From Pseudomonas rustica (lineage in GTDB: Bacteria; Pseudomonadota; Gammaproteobacteria; Pseudomonadales; Pseudomonadaceae): 64,000 nt of DNA. This document shows, in pieces, positions 1-8,749 of this stretch (position 1 is its first letter; every line of letters begins with the position of its first letter). The notes under the pieces are model-generated. The model made no database searches. It was not told where the DNA came from and saw only the letters and a list, made by a program, of their open reading frames with translations. Location: NCBI RefSeq assembly GCF_018336155.1, contig NZ_JAGYHF010000002.1, positions 62,001 to 126,000 on the forward strand. The letters run 5' to 3'. The position numbers were made by a program, and so were the translations under genes.

Positions 1-158
1 GGGTTATCCGGATCTATAAGGCCTCCAGCCTAGTTCGAAAGTGCCCGTGACCGGCCTGCGAGTGTGCTTCCAGATGTTGCTCGCTGCCCGCAGGCCTTCG
101 TGAAAATAGATATACACTCAGATCCATCTATAAAAACCGCCCACCGGGTATTCCCGTC

Positions 159-1073
159 ATGATGACCCTGCGTCAGATTCGTCACTTTATCGCTGTGGCC
201 GAGACCGGCTCGATCTCCGCCGCCGCGCAAACCGCGTTCATTTCCCAGTCGACCCTGACGTTAGCGATCCAGCAACTGGAAGAAGAAATCGGTGTCAGCC
301 TGTTCAGCCGTCACGCCAAAGGCATGACGCTTACGCACCAAGGTCATCAATTCCTACGTCAGGCGCACCTGATTCTTGCGACTGTGGACAACGCCAAACG
401 CAGCCTGCAACAGAGCACCGACCAAGTTGCCGGGCAGTTGATCGTCGGCGTGACCAGTCTGGTCGCCGGTTATTACCTCGCGGATCTGCTCACCCGTTTT
501 CAGCGCGCCTATCCCAACGTCGAGATCCGCGTGATGGAAGACGAGCGCCCGTATATCGAACATTTGCTGGTCAGCGGCGAGATCGATGTCGGCGTGTTGA
601 TCCTCTCCAACCTCGAAGATCGCCACGCCTTGCAGACCGAAGTGTTGACTCACTCGCCGCACCGTTTGTGGCTCCCGGCCCAGCATCCACTGCTCGAACA
701 CGACAGCATCAACCTCGCCGATGTCGCCCGCGAGCCGTTGATTCAACTCAACGTCGATGAAATGGATCGTAATGCCCAACGCCTATGGCGCGGCGCCGGC
801 CTGCAACCAAAAATCACCCTGAGAACCGCATCGACGGAGGCTGTGCGAAGTCTGGTCGCCGCCGGTTTGGGCGTATCGATCCAGCCAGACATGACCTATC
901 GCCCTTGGTCACTCGAAGGCGACATCATCGAAGCAAGACCGATTGCCGACTTGAATCAAACCCTTGACGTCGGCTTGGCCTGGCGCCGTGGCACCGCGCG
1001 CCCCGCTCTCGTCGATCCATTTCTCACTGTGGCCCGCGAACAGCCCCACGGTGGGCGCAAGCCATCTATTTAA
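159..1073 (+). CDS. LysR-family transcriptional regulator
   Basis: A 304-residue protein with the LysR layout. An N-terminal winged helix-turn-helix (about residues 1-65; RQIRHF, AAAQTAFISQSTLTLAIQQLE, FSRHAKGMTLT) is followed by a substrate-binding-like effector domain (about 90-290). Two ATGs in tandem (159 and 162) make the exact start uncertain by one codon. It is transcribed in the same direction as the aldehyde dehydrogenase and amine-transport genes downstream, with about 100 bp between it and the dehydrogenase. I infer that it regulates that block, but no effector can be read from the sequence. The family call is firm and the target is a guess. Confidence 0.93.
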   Translation: MMTLRQIRHFIAVAETGSISAAAQTAFISQSTLTLAIQQLEEEIGVSLFSRHAKGMTLTHQGHQFLRQAHLILATVDNAKRSLQQSTDQVAGQLIVGVTSLVAGYYLADLLTRFQRAYPNVEIRVMEDERPYIEHLLVSGEIDVGVLILSNLEDRHALQTEVLTHSPHRLWLPAQHPLLEHDSINLADVAREPLIQLNVDEMDRNAQRLWRGAGLQPKITLRTASTEAVRSLVAAGLGVSIQPDMTYRPWSLEGDIIEARPIADLNQTLDVGLAWRRGTARPALVDPFLTVAREQPHGGRKPSI

Positions 1074-1174
1074 TCGAATGCTGCCTTCAGTATTTAGAAT
1101 TTGTCGACCTCGGAGCCGCGCACTAGTCTTGCTGCATCTATAAGACGGTCGGCTCCCGATATCAGGGAGCAACA

Positions 1175-2662
1175 ATGGCCACACAAGAAAAGAGAACGCG
1201 GAAAATGGCTGGCGCGCAAACCCCAATGTGTACCGCGTTGTTGATCGATGGCGAATTGGTCGCCGGGGAAGGTTTTGTCGAGCCGATTCTCAATCCGGCC
1301 ACCGGTGAAATCCTCACCCACATCGCCGAGGCCAGCACCGAGCAAGTCGAAGCCGCCATCCTCGCCGCCCACCGCGCCTTCGCCGAATGGTCGCGCACCA
1401 CGCCGCAGCAACGTTCGAATCTGTTGCTCGACATCGCCAACGCCGTCGAAAAACACGCCGACCACCTCGCCCGCCTCGAATCGCTGAACTGCGGCAAGCC
1501 GTTGCACCTGGCACGTCAGGATGATTTGACCGCGACCGTCGATGTGTTCCGTTTCTTCGCCGGCGCCGTGCGTTGCCAGACCGGTCAGCTCAGCGGCGAA
1601 TACCTGCCGGGCTACACCAGCATGGTGCGCCGCGATCCGATTGGCGTGGTCGCCTCGATTGCGCCGTGGAATTACCCGATCATGATGGCCGCGTGGAAAA
1701 TCGCCCCGGCCCTCGCCGCCGGCAACACGCTGGTGTTCAAACCCTCCGAACACACACCGCTGTCGATCCTCGCCCTGGCGCCAGCGCTGGCCGAAATCCT
1801 CCCGCGCGGGGTGATCAACATCATCTGCGGTGGCGGCGAAGGCGTCGGCAGCCATTTGGTCGGCCACGCGAAAGTGCGCATGGTCTCGCTGACCGGCGAT
1901 ATCGTCACCGGGCAGAAAATCCTCCAGGCCGCCGCGAAAACCCTGAAACGCACGCACCTCGAACTCGGCGGCAAAGCCCCGGTGATCGTCTGCAACGACG
2001 CCGACATTCAGGCTGTGGTCGAAGGCGTGCGCACTTATGGTTACTACAACGCCGGCCAAGACTGCACCGCCGCCTGCCGGATCTACGCGCAGGCCGGGAT
2101 TCACGACAAATTGGTCGCCGAACTTGGCGCCGCCGTCAGCAGCCTGCGCTTCGCCGGCAAACGTGATGCAGACAACGAGATTGGCCCGCTGATCAGCACC
2201 CGCCAGCGCGACCGCGTCGCCAGTTTCGTCGAACGCGCCCTCGGTCAGCCGCACATCGAACGCGTGACCGGTGCAGCGGTGCATTCCGGCGCCGGTTTCT
2301 ACTATCAACCGACCCTACTCGCCGGTTGCAAACAGACTGACGAAATCGTCCAGCGCGAAGTATTCGGCCCGGTGGTCACCGTGACTCGCTTCGACGAGCT
2401 CGCGCAGGCCGTCGACTGGGCCAACGACTCCGAATACGGCCTCGCCTCGTCGGTGTGGACACAGAATCTGGACAAAGCGATGCAGGTCGCCGCGCGCTTG
2501 CAGTACGGCTGCACGTGGATCAATAGCCATTTCATGCTCGTCAGTGAGATGCCCCACGGCGGGCTGAAACGCTCCGGTTACGGCAAAGACTTATCCAGTG
2601 ATTCGCTGCAGGACTACAGCGTAGTGCGGCACATTATGGCCCGCCACGGCCAGCATCTCTGA
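1175..2662 (+). CDS. NAD-dependent aldehyde dehydrogenase, gamma-aminobutyraldehyde dehydrogenase-like
   Basis: A 495-residue ALDH-superfamily enzyme. It carries the Asn motif (APWNYP), the general-base region ([10 protein letters not shown]) and the nucleophile region (GQDCTAACR). It closely resembles the second dehydrogenase at 7103-8527 and so probably oxidises an omega-amino aldehyde such as 4-aminobutyraldehyde. The ATG at 1175 has a good ribosome site (AGGGAG). Later in-frame ATGs at 1205 and 1226 would give a protein beginning like its paralogue. It sits between the LysR gene and the ABC transporter. The ALDH call is certain; substrate specificity is inferred from context. Confidence 0.93.
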   Translation: MATQEKRTRKMAGAQTPMCTALLIDGELVAGEGFVEPILNPATGEILTHIAEASTEQVEAAILAAHRAFAEWSRTTPQQRSNLLLDIANAVEKHADHLARLESLNCGKPLHLARQDDLTATVDVFRFFAGAVRCQTGQLSGEYLPGYTSMVRRDPIGVVASIAPWNYPIMMAAWKIAPALAAGNTLVFKPSEHTPLSILALAPALAEILPRGVINIICGGGEGVGSHLVGHAKVRMVSLTGDIVTGQKILQAAAKTLKRTHLELGGKAPVIVCNDADIQAVVEGVRTYGYYNAGQDCTAACRIYAQAGIHDKLVAELGAAVSSLRFAGKRDADNEIGPLISTRQRDRVASFVERALGQPHIERVTGAAVHSGAGFYYQPTLLAGCKQTDEIVQREVFGPVVTVTRFDELAQAVDWANDSEYGLASSVWTQNLDKAMQVAARLQYGCTWINSHFMLVSEMPHGGLKRSGYGKDLSSDSLQDYSVVRHIMARHGQHL

Positions 2663-2745
2663 CTACGCTAATAACAAGCCGCCAACGGCATGCTTCACCG
2701 CGTTCACAACTGCCCCGACCATAATTTAAAGAAGAGGGTTCAACC

Positions 2746-3897
2746 ATGTTCGTGCACAAGACCGCACTGCTCAGTGCAATCACCACGGCCCTGCTGGCCA
2801 GCGCCAGCCTGCAAGCCGCCGAGCCGTTGAAGGCCGTCGGCGCCGGCGAAGGTCAGCTGGATATCGTTGCGTGGCCGGGTTACATCGAACGTGGCGAGAG
2901 CGACAAGGCCTACGACTGGGTGACCGGTTTCGAGCAGGAAACCGGCTGCAAGGTCAACGTGAAGACAGCGGCCACCTCGGACGAAATGGTCAGCCTGATG
3001 GCCAAGGGCGGTTACGACCTGGTCACCGCGTCGGGCGATGCGTCGCTGCGATTGATCGTCGGCAAGCGTGTGCAACCAATCAACACTGCGTTGATCCCGA
3101 ACTGGAACACCCTCGATCCGCGCCTCAAAGACGCGCCGTGGTACGTGGTCAACAACCAGACTTACGGCACCCCGTACCAGTGGGGCCCGAACGTGTTGAT
3201 GTACAACACCAACGTGTTCAAGACCGCGCCGACCAGTTGGAACGTGGTGTTCGCCGCGCAGGATCTTCCCGACGGCAAGCCGAACAAGGGCCGCGTGCAG
3301 GCCTATGACGGCCCGATCTATATCGCCGATGCGGCGCTTTATTTGAAGTCGACGAAGCCAGAACTGGGCATCAAAGACCCGTATCAACTCACCGAAGATC
3401 AATACAAAGCCGTGCTCGATCTGTTGCGCGCGCAGCAGCCGCTGATCCACCGCTACTGGCATGACACCACGGTGCAGATGAGCGACTTCAAAAACGAAGG
3501 CGTGGTGGCATCGAGTGCCTGGCCGTATCAGGTCAACGGTTTGATGAACGAGAAGCAGCCGATCGCGTCGACCATTCCGAAAGAAGGCGCCACGGGTTGG
3601 GCTGATACCACCATGTTGCACGCAGAGGCCAAGCACCCGAACTGCGCGTACAAGTGGATGGACTGGTCGCTGAAACCGAAAGTCCAGGGTGATGTGGCGG
3701 CATGGTTTGGTTCGTTGCCAGCCGTTCCGGCGGCGTGCAAGGAGAGTGAGTTGCTTGGCGCTGAAGGTTGCAAGACCAACGGTTTCGACCAGTTCGACAA
3801 GATCGCCTTCTGGAAAACCCCGCAGGCTGAAGGTGGCAAGTTTGTGCCGTATAGCCGCTGGACGCAGGACTACATCGCGATAATGGGCGGCCGTTAG
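2746..3897 (+). CDS. ABC transporter periplasmic polyamine-type substrate-binding protein (YdcS/PotD-like)
   Basis: A 383-residue secreted protein. The first about 24 residues form a signal peptide (FVHKT...LLASASLQAAE). The rest looks like a PotD/PotF-type binding protein (GQLDIVAWPGYIERG, YDLVTASGDASLRL, NTNVFKTAPTSW). It is the first gene of a binding protein-ATPase-permease-permease-aldehyde dehydrogenase series, the same order as E. coli ydcSTUVW. Putrescine, spermidine or a related amine is the likely ligand. The 267-bp gap to the ATPase gene holds repeats that could let this gene be expressed more strongly than the rest. Confidence 0.92.
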   Translation: MFVHKTALLSAITTALLASASLQAAEPLKAVGAGEGQLDIVAWPGYIERGESDKAYDWVTGFEQETGCKVNVKTAATSDEMVSLMAKGGYDLVTASGDASLRLIVGKRVQPINTALIPNWNTLDPRLKDAPWYVVNNQTYGTPYQWGPNVLMYNTNVFKTAPTSWNVVFAAQDLPDGKPNKGRVQAYDGPIYIADAALYLKSTKPELGIKDPYQLTEDQYKAVLDLLRAQQPLIHRYWHDTTVQMSDFKNEGVVASSAWPYQVNGLMNEKQPIASTIPKEGATGWADTTMLHAEAKHPNCAYKWMDWSLKPKVQGDVAAWFGSLPAVPAACKESELLGAEGCKTNGFDQFDKIAFWKTPQAEGGKFVPYSRWTQDYIAIMGGR

Positions 3898-3917
3898 CTC
3901 TCGACAACGACGCGGTC

Positions 3918-4053
3918 TGCTCCCTTTCCCCCCTCGCCCCCTTGGGGGAGAGGGCTGGGGTGAGGGGGTAGCTTTTGACTTTGCTCTTGATCTCAGAGCA
4001 ATGGCCGAAACCGCCACCCTCACCCCCCGCCCTCTCCCGGAGGGAGAGGGAGC
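3918..4053. repeat. Two CTCTCCC-type palindromic repeats inside the transport operon
   Basis: Two G/C-purine-pyrimidine palindromes of the kind ccctctcccc-n-ggggagaggg lie at about 3918-3969 and 4016-4053. Each can form a strong stem in RNA. Related copies occur at about 39989-40042, 40063-40156, 51438-51536, 51549-51646 and 51661-51699. Here they separate the substrate-binding-protein gene from the ATPase gene of what is otherwise one operon, so they could act as a processing or stability element. That role is inference. Confidence 0.75.
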
Positions 4054-4085
4054 TAAAAGCAATCTCAGCGCCCTGCACACCTACT

Positions 4086-4114
4086 GTAGGAGCTGCCGCA
4101 GGCTGCGATCTTTT
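4086..4114. repeat. REP half-site (GTAGGAGCTGCCGCAGG type)
   Basis: A single copy of the 'GTAGGAGCTGCCG(C/A)AGGCTGCGATCTTTT' family that recurs at least ten times in the window, here without an inverted partner. It lies just upstream of the ATPase gene. Confidence 0.8.
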
Positions 4115-4164
4115 CGACGCACACACGACTTTTTTGAAAGCCCGCTTTACCGGAGCACCGCACC

Positions 4165-5202
4165 ATGACGCTTGCAGTCCAGTTCACCAACGTTTCCCGG
4201 CAGTTCGGCGACGTAAAAGCCGTTGACCGGGTTTCCATCGATATCGAGGACGGCGAGTTCTTTTCCATGCTCGGCCCTTCCGGCTCGGGCAAAACCACCT
4301 GCCTGCGCCTGATCGCCGGGTTCGAACAACCGAGTGCCGGTTCGATCCGCATTCACGGCGCTGAAGCAGCCGGTCTGCCGCCGTATCAACGCGACGTCAA
4401 CACGGTGTTTCAGGATTACGCGCTGTTCCCGCACATGAACGTCCTCGACAACGTCGCCTACGGTTTGAAGGTCAAAGGCGTCGGCAAAAACGAGCGGCAC
4501 AAACGCGCCGAAGAAGCCTTGGACATGGTCGCCCTCGGCGGTTACGGCGCACGTAAACCGGTGCAGTTATCCGGCGGTCAGCGCCAGCGCGTAGCCCTCG
4601 CCCGCGCCTTGGTCAATCGCCCGCGCGTGCTGTTGCTGGATGAGCCGTTGGGCGCGCTCGATCTGAAACTGCGCGAACAAATGCAAAGCGAATTGAAGAA
4701 GCTGCAACGCCAGCTCGGCATCACTTTCATCTTCGTCACCCACGATCAAACCGAAGCGCTGTCGATGTCCGACCGCGTCGCCGTGTTCAACAAGGGCCGC
4801 ATCGAACAGGTCGACACGCCGCGCAATCTGTACATGAAACCGACCACCACATTTGTCGCTGAATTCGTCGGCACTTCGAACGTGATTCGTGGCGATCTGG
4901 CCCGTGAAATAAGCGGTCATCCGCAGCCATTTTCGATCCGCCCCGAACACGTGCGTTTCGCCGAAGGCCCGCTGGCCAGTCACGAAATCGAAGTCAGCGG
5001 CCTGCTCCACGACATCCAGTACCAGGGCAGCGCCACGCGCTATGAATTGAAGCTGGAAAACGGCCAGACCCTGAGCATCAGCCACGCCAACAATCAGTGG
5101 ATCGACAGCAGCGCACAACACCAGACCGGCCAGCGCCTGAGCGCGCGTTGGGCGCGGGAAGCGATGATTCCGCTGCATGACACCGTGGCGAGCGGGGTTT
5201 GA
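4165..5202 (+). CDS. ABC transporter ATP-binding protein (PotA/YdcT-like)
   Basis: A 345-residue ATPase that powers amine import. Walker A GPSGSGKT lies at 37-44, the signature LSGGQ at 135-139, Walker B LLLDE ending at 160, and the switch histidine in VTHDQ at 193. The region after about residue 240 looks like the regulatory TOBE domain of PotA-type ATPases (SIRPEHVRF). The first permease gene begins one base after its stop codon (TGA at 5200-5202, ATG at 5204), so the two are surely co-transcribed and possibly translationally coupled. Confidence 0.95.
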   Translation: MTLAVQFTNVSRQFGDVKAVDRVSIDIEDGEFFSMLGPSGSGKTTCLRLIAGFEQPSAGSIRIHGAEAAGLPPYQRDVNTVFQDYALFPHMNVLDNVAYGLKVKGVGKNERHKRAEEALDMVALGGYGARKPVQLSGGQRQRVALARALVNRPRVLLLDEPLGALDLKLREQMQSELKKLQRQLGITFIFVTHDQTEALSMSDRVAVFNKGRIEQVDTPRNLYMKPTTTFVAEFVGTSNVIRGDLAREISGHPQPFSIRPEHVRFAEGPLASHEIEVSGLLHDIQYQGSATRYELKLENGQTLSISHANNQWIDSSAQHQTGQRLSARWAREAMIPLHDTVASGV

Positions 5203-5203
5203 T

Positions 5204-6139
5204 ATGAGCACGCTCGCGATGACTGCATCGCCGCCGTTGCGCCGGTTTTCCAACCTGCTCTACCGCAAGCCGAACCTGTATCTGTCGATGCTGCTGGTGC
5301 CGCCGCTGCTGTGGTTTGGCGCGATTTATCTCGGCTCGCTGCTGGTGCTGTTGTGGCAGGGTTTCTACACCTTCGACGACTTCACCATGGCGGTCACGCC
5401 TGACCTGACCCTGGCGAATTTCGCCGCGCTGTTTCAGCCATCGAACTTCGACATCATCCTGCGCACGCTGAGCATGGCCATCGTCGTGTCGATCGCCAGC
5501 GCCATCGTCGCGTTCCCGATTGCCTACTACATGGCGCGCTACACCACCGGCAAGACCAAGGCGTTTTTCTACATCGCGGTGATGATGCCGATGTGGGCCA
5601 GTTACATCGTCAAGGCCTATGCGTGGACGTTGCTGCTGGCCAAGGGCGGCGTGGCGCAGTGGTTTGTGCAGCACTTGGGATTAGAGCCGGTTTTGCAGTT
5701 CATCTTGGGGATTCCCGGGGTGGGCGGCAGCACCTTGTCGACCTCGCATCTGGGGCGATTCATGGTGTTTGTTTATATCTGGCTGCCGTTCATGATCCTG
5801 CCGATTCAGGCGTCGCTGGAACGTCTGCCGCCGTCGCTGCTGCAGGCCTCCGCTGACCTTGGTGCGAAGCCGCGTCAGACCTTTATGCAGGTGATTTTGC
5901 CGCTGTCGATTCCGGGCATTGCCGCCGGTTCGATCTTCACGTTTTCGCTGACCTTGGGCGACTTCATCGTGCCGCAACTGGTCGGGCCGCCGGGGTATTT
6001 CGTCGGCAGCATGGTGTACGCGCAGCAAGGTGCGATCGGCAATATGCCAATGGCGGCGGCGTTCACGCTGGTGCCGATTGTGTTGATCGCGGTTTACCTG
6101 TCCATCGTCAAACGACTGGGGGCTTTCGATGCGCTCTGA
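5204..6139 (+). CDS. ABC transporter permease (PotB/YdcU-like)
   Basis: A 311-residue integral membrane protein with about six hydrophobic segments. It carries the EAA-type loop of importer permeases ([20 protein letters not shown]). I chose the ATG at 5204, right after the ATPase stop; an in-frame ATG at 5177 would overlap the ATPase gene by 26 bp. Its end overlaps the next permease by 11 bp. It pairs with that permease to form the channel of the amine importer. Confidence 0.93.
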   Translation: MSTLAMTASPPLRRFSNLLYRKPNLYLSMLLVPPLLWFGAIYLGSLLVLLWQGFYTFDDFTMAVTPDLTLANFAALFQPSNFDIILRTLSMAIVVSIASAIVAFPIAYYMARYTTGKTKAFFYIAVMMPMWASYIVKAYAWTLLLAKGGVAQWFVQHLGLEPVLQFILGIPGVGGSTLSTSHLGRFMVFVYIWLPFMILPIQASLERLPPSLLQASADLGAKPRQTFMQVILPLSIPGIAAGSIFTFSLTLGDFIVPQLVGPPGYFVGSMVYAQQGAIGNMPMAAAFTLVPIVLIAVYLSIVKRLGAFDAL

Positions 6140-6953
6140 TTCTTCATCACAAGGGCATGCCTCTCTAGGCCTGAAAATCGCAGCGTGGGGCGGGTTGGTG
6201 TTTTTGCACTTTCCGATCCTGATCATCTTCCTGTACGCCTTCAACACCGAGGAAGCCGCGTTCAGCTTTCCGCCGAAGGGCTTCACGCTGCACTGGTTCA
6301 GCGTGGCGTTTTCGCGGCCGGATGTTCTGGAGTCGATCAAGCTCTCACTGCAGATCGCAGCCATCGCCACGTTGATTGCGATGGTGCTCGGCACGCTCGC
6401 ATCGGCAGCGTTGTATCGGCGGGATTTCTTCGGCAAACAGGGCATTTCGCTGATGCTGATCTTGCCGATTGCGTTGCCGGGGATCATCACCGGGATCGCG
6501 CTGCTGGCGACTTTCAAGACGCTGGGGATCGAGCCGGGGATGTTCACCATCATCGTCGGCCACGCGACCTTCTGCGTGGTGATCGTCTACAACAACGTCA
6601 TCGCCCGCCTGCGCCGCACTTCGCACAGTTTGATCGAGGCCTCGATGGACCTCGGCGCCGATGGCTGGCAGACCTTTCGCTACATCATCCTGCCGAACCT
6701 TGGCTCGGCTTTACTGGCGGGCGGCATGTTGGCATTTGCGCTGTCGTTTGACGAAATCATCGTCACCACATTTACCGCCGGACATGAGCGCACGTTGCCA
6801 TTGTGGCTGCTCAATCAGTTGAGTCGCCCTCGGGATGTGCCGGTGACCAACGTCGTCGCGATGCTGGTGATGATGGTGACGATGCTGCCGATCCTCGGCG
6901 CGTACTACCTGACACGGGGTGGCGAAAGCGTCGCCGGCAGCGGCGGTAAATAA
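6129..6953 (+). CDS. ABC transporter permease (PotC/YdcV-like)
   Basis: A 274-residue membrane protein with about six transmembrane segments and the EAA loop ([22 protein letters not shown]). It starts inside the end of the upstream permease gene (11-bp overlap), a common sign of translational coupling. It is the second permease subunit of the polyamine-type importer. The C-terminal region ([15 protein letters not shown]) matches the PotC/YdcV style. Confidence 0.94.
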   Translation: MRSDSSSQGHASLGLKIAAWGGLVFLHFPILIIFLYAFNTEEAAFSFPPKGFTLHWFSVAFSRPDVLESIKLSLQIAAIATLIAMVLGTLASAALYRRDFFGKQGISLMLILPIALPGIITGIALLATFKTLGIEPGMFTIIVGHATFCVVIVYNNVIARLRRTSHSLIEASMDLGADGWQTFRYIILPNLGSALLAGGMLAFALSFDEIIVTTFTAGHERTLPLWLLNQLSRPRDVPVTNVVAMLVMMVTMLPILGAYYLTRGGESVAGSGGK

Positions 6954-6979
6954 CCGAATAACCACAAACCCAACCGCGT

Positions 6980-7063
6980 GTAGGAGCTGCCGATGGTTGC
7001 GATCTTTTGATCTTGATCTTCAAAGCAACATCAAAAGATCGCAGCCTTCGGCAGCTCCTACAG
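6980..7063. repeat. REP inverted pair (GTAGGAGCTGCCG family)
   Basis: Two arms, 'GTAGGAGCTGCCGatGGtTGCGATCTTTTGAT' and its near-perfect inverse, are separated by about 20 bp. The left arm has a few mismatches. It lies between the permease gene and the second aldehyde dehydrogenase, in a position to form a large hairpin in the operon mRNA. Confidence 0.88.
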
Positions 7064-7102
7064 GGGTTCGGTTTCGGCAGAACAATAAAGAGGACAACAG
7101 AC

Positions 7103-8527
7103 ATGCAAACCAAACTCTTGATCAACGGCCAACTGGTCAACGGCGAAGGCCCGGCGCAACCGGTGCTCAATCCTTCGCGTGGCGAAGTCCTGGTAGAAAT
7201 CAACGAAGCCACTGAAGCCCAGGTCGATGCCGCCGTACGCGCCGCCGACAACGCCTTCGCCGACTGGTCGCAAACCGCGCCGAAAGACCGCTCGCTGCTG
7301 CTGCTCAAACTCGCCGACGCTATCGAAGCCCACGGCGAAGAGCTGGCCAAACTCGAATCCGATAACTGCGGCAAACCCTACAACGCCGCGCTCAACGACG
7401 AGATTCCGGCGATTGCCGATGTGTTCCGTTTCTTCGCCGGCGCCAGCCGTTGCATGAGCGGTTCGGCCGGTGGCGAATACCTGCCCGGCCACACCTCGAT
7501 GATCCGTCGCGACCCGGTCGGCGTCATTGCCTCCATTGCGCCGTGGAACTACCCGCTGATGATGGTCGCCTGGAAAATCGCCCCGGCGCTGGCCGCCGGT
7601 AATACCGTGGTGCTCAAGCCGTCGGAACAAACCCCGCTGACCGCGTTGCGCCTGGCCGAACTGGCGTCGGAAATCTTCCCGGCCGGTGTACTCAATCTGG
7701 TGTTTGGTCGTGGGCCTACCGTTGGTAGTCCGTTGGTTACCCATCCGAAAGTGCGCATGGTTTCGCTGACCGGCTCCATCGCTACGGGCGCCAATATCAT
7801 TTCCAGCACCGCCGACAGCGTTAAACGCATGCACATGGAACTCGGCGGCAAGGCGCCAGTGATCATCTTCGACGACGCCGATATCGATGCGGCGGTGGAA
7901 GGCATTCGCACGTTTGGTTTCTACAACGCCGGGCAGGATTGCACGGCCGCCTGCCGGATCTATGCGCAGCAAGGCATCTACGACAAGTTTGTCGAGAAGC
8001 TCGGCGCGGCGGTCAGCAGCATCAAGTACGGCTTGCAGGATGATCCGTCGACTGAACTGGGGCCGTTGATCACTGCACAGCATCGCGACCGTGTTGCCGG
8101 GTTTGTCGAGCGTGCTGTGGCGCAGTCGCACATTCGTTTGATCACTGGTGGCAAGGCTGTCGAAGGCAATGGTTTCTTCTTCGAGCCGACCGTGTTGGCC
8201 GATGCGCAGCAGGACGACGAGATCGTTCGCCGCGAAGTCTTTGGCCCGGTGGTCTCGGTGACCAAATTCACCGATGAAGCGCAGGCGCTGGAATGGGCCA
8301 ACGATTCGGACTACGGCCTCGCCTCCTCGGTGTGGACAGCGGATGTAGGACGCGCGCATCGCATCTCGGCGCGCTTGCAGTACGGCTGCACGTGGGTGAA
8401 CACGCACTTCATGCTCGTCAGCGAAATGCCCCATGGCGGTCAGAAATTGTCCGGTTACGGGAAGGACATGTCCATGTATGGGCTGGAGGACTACACCACG
8501 GTTCGGCATGTGATGTTCAAGCACTAA
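7103..8527 (+). CDS. patD: Gamma-aminobutyraldehyde dehydrogenase (PatD/YdcW-like)
   Basis: A 474-residue aldehyde dehydrogenase. It has the Asn motif APWNYP, the [10 protein letters not shown] region, and the nucleophile in [10 protein letters not shown] chose the ATG at 7103, preceded by AGAGGACA, because the protein then starts [12 protein letters not shown] as this family does; an upstream in-frame ATG at 7007 runs through the REP element. By position it matches YdcW, which oxidises 4-aminobutyraldehyde to GABA in putrescine catabolism. It is strongly similar to the dehydrogenase at 1175-2662, so the locus has two. Confidence 0.9.
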   Translation: MQTKLLINGQLVNGEGPAQPVLNPSRGEVLVEINEATEAQVDAAVRAADNAFADWSQTAPKDRSLLLLKLADAIEAHGEELAKLESDNCGKPYNAALNDEIPAIADVFRFFAGASRCMSGSAGGEYLPGHTSMIRRDPVGVIASIAPWNYPLMMVAWKIAPALAAGNTVVLKPSEQTPLTALRLAELASEIFPAGVLNLVFGRGPTVGSPLVTHPKVRMVSLTGSIATGANIISSTADSVKRMHMELGGKAPVIIFDDADIDAAVEGIRTFGFYNAGQDCTAACRIYAQQGIYDKFVEKLGAAVSSIKYGLQDDPSTELGPLITAQHRDRVAGFVERAVAQSHIRLITGGKAVEGNGFFFEPTVLADAQQDDEIVRREVFGPVVSVTKFTDEAQALEWANDSDYGLASSVWTADVGRAHRISARLQYGCTWVNTHFMLVSEMPHGGQKLSGYGKDMSMYGLEDYTTVRHVMFKH

Positions 8528-8537
8528 AGATCAAAAG

Positions 8538-8606
8538 CTTCGCGAGCAAGCCCGCTCCCACAGGGGAATGCATTCCAAATGTGGGAGCGGGCTTGCTCGC
8601 GAAGGC
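8538..8606. repeat. REP inverted pair (CGCGAGCAAGCCCGCTCCCACA family)
   Basis: Inverted arms 'TTCGCGAGCAAGCCCGCTCC' and 'GGAGCGGGCTTGCTCGCGAA', about 20 bp apart, lie directly after the dehydrogenase stop codon. The same family appears at 38098-38171, 52097-52124 and 59850-59940. Confidence 0.9.
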
Positions 8607-8749
8607 GTCACCCCGGTTTCAGGAAGGAAACCGGCAATTACGCACCACCAGGAAACCAAAACAACAACTACCGACCCGGGCGGCGCCCACAAAGCCCCGC
8701 CACGGCCTCGGCCATCCGAAATCTGCCGATTTCACGGAGCAAAACACAC

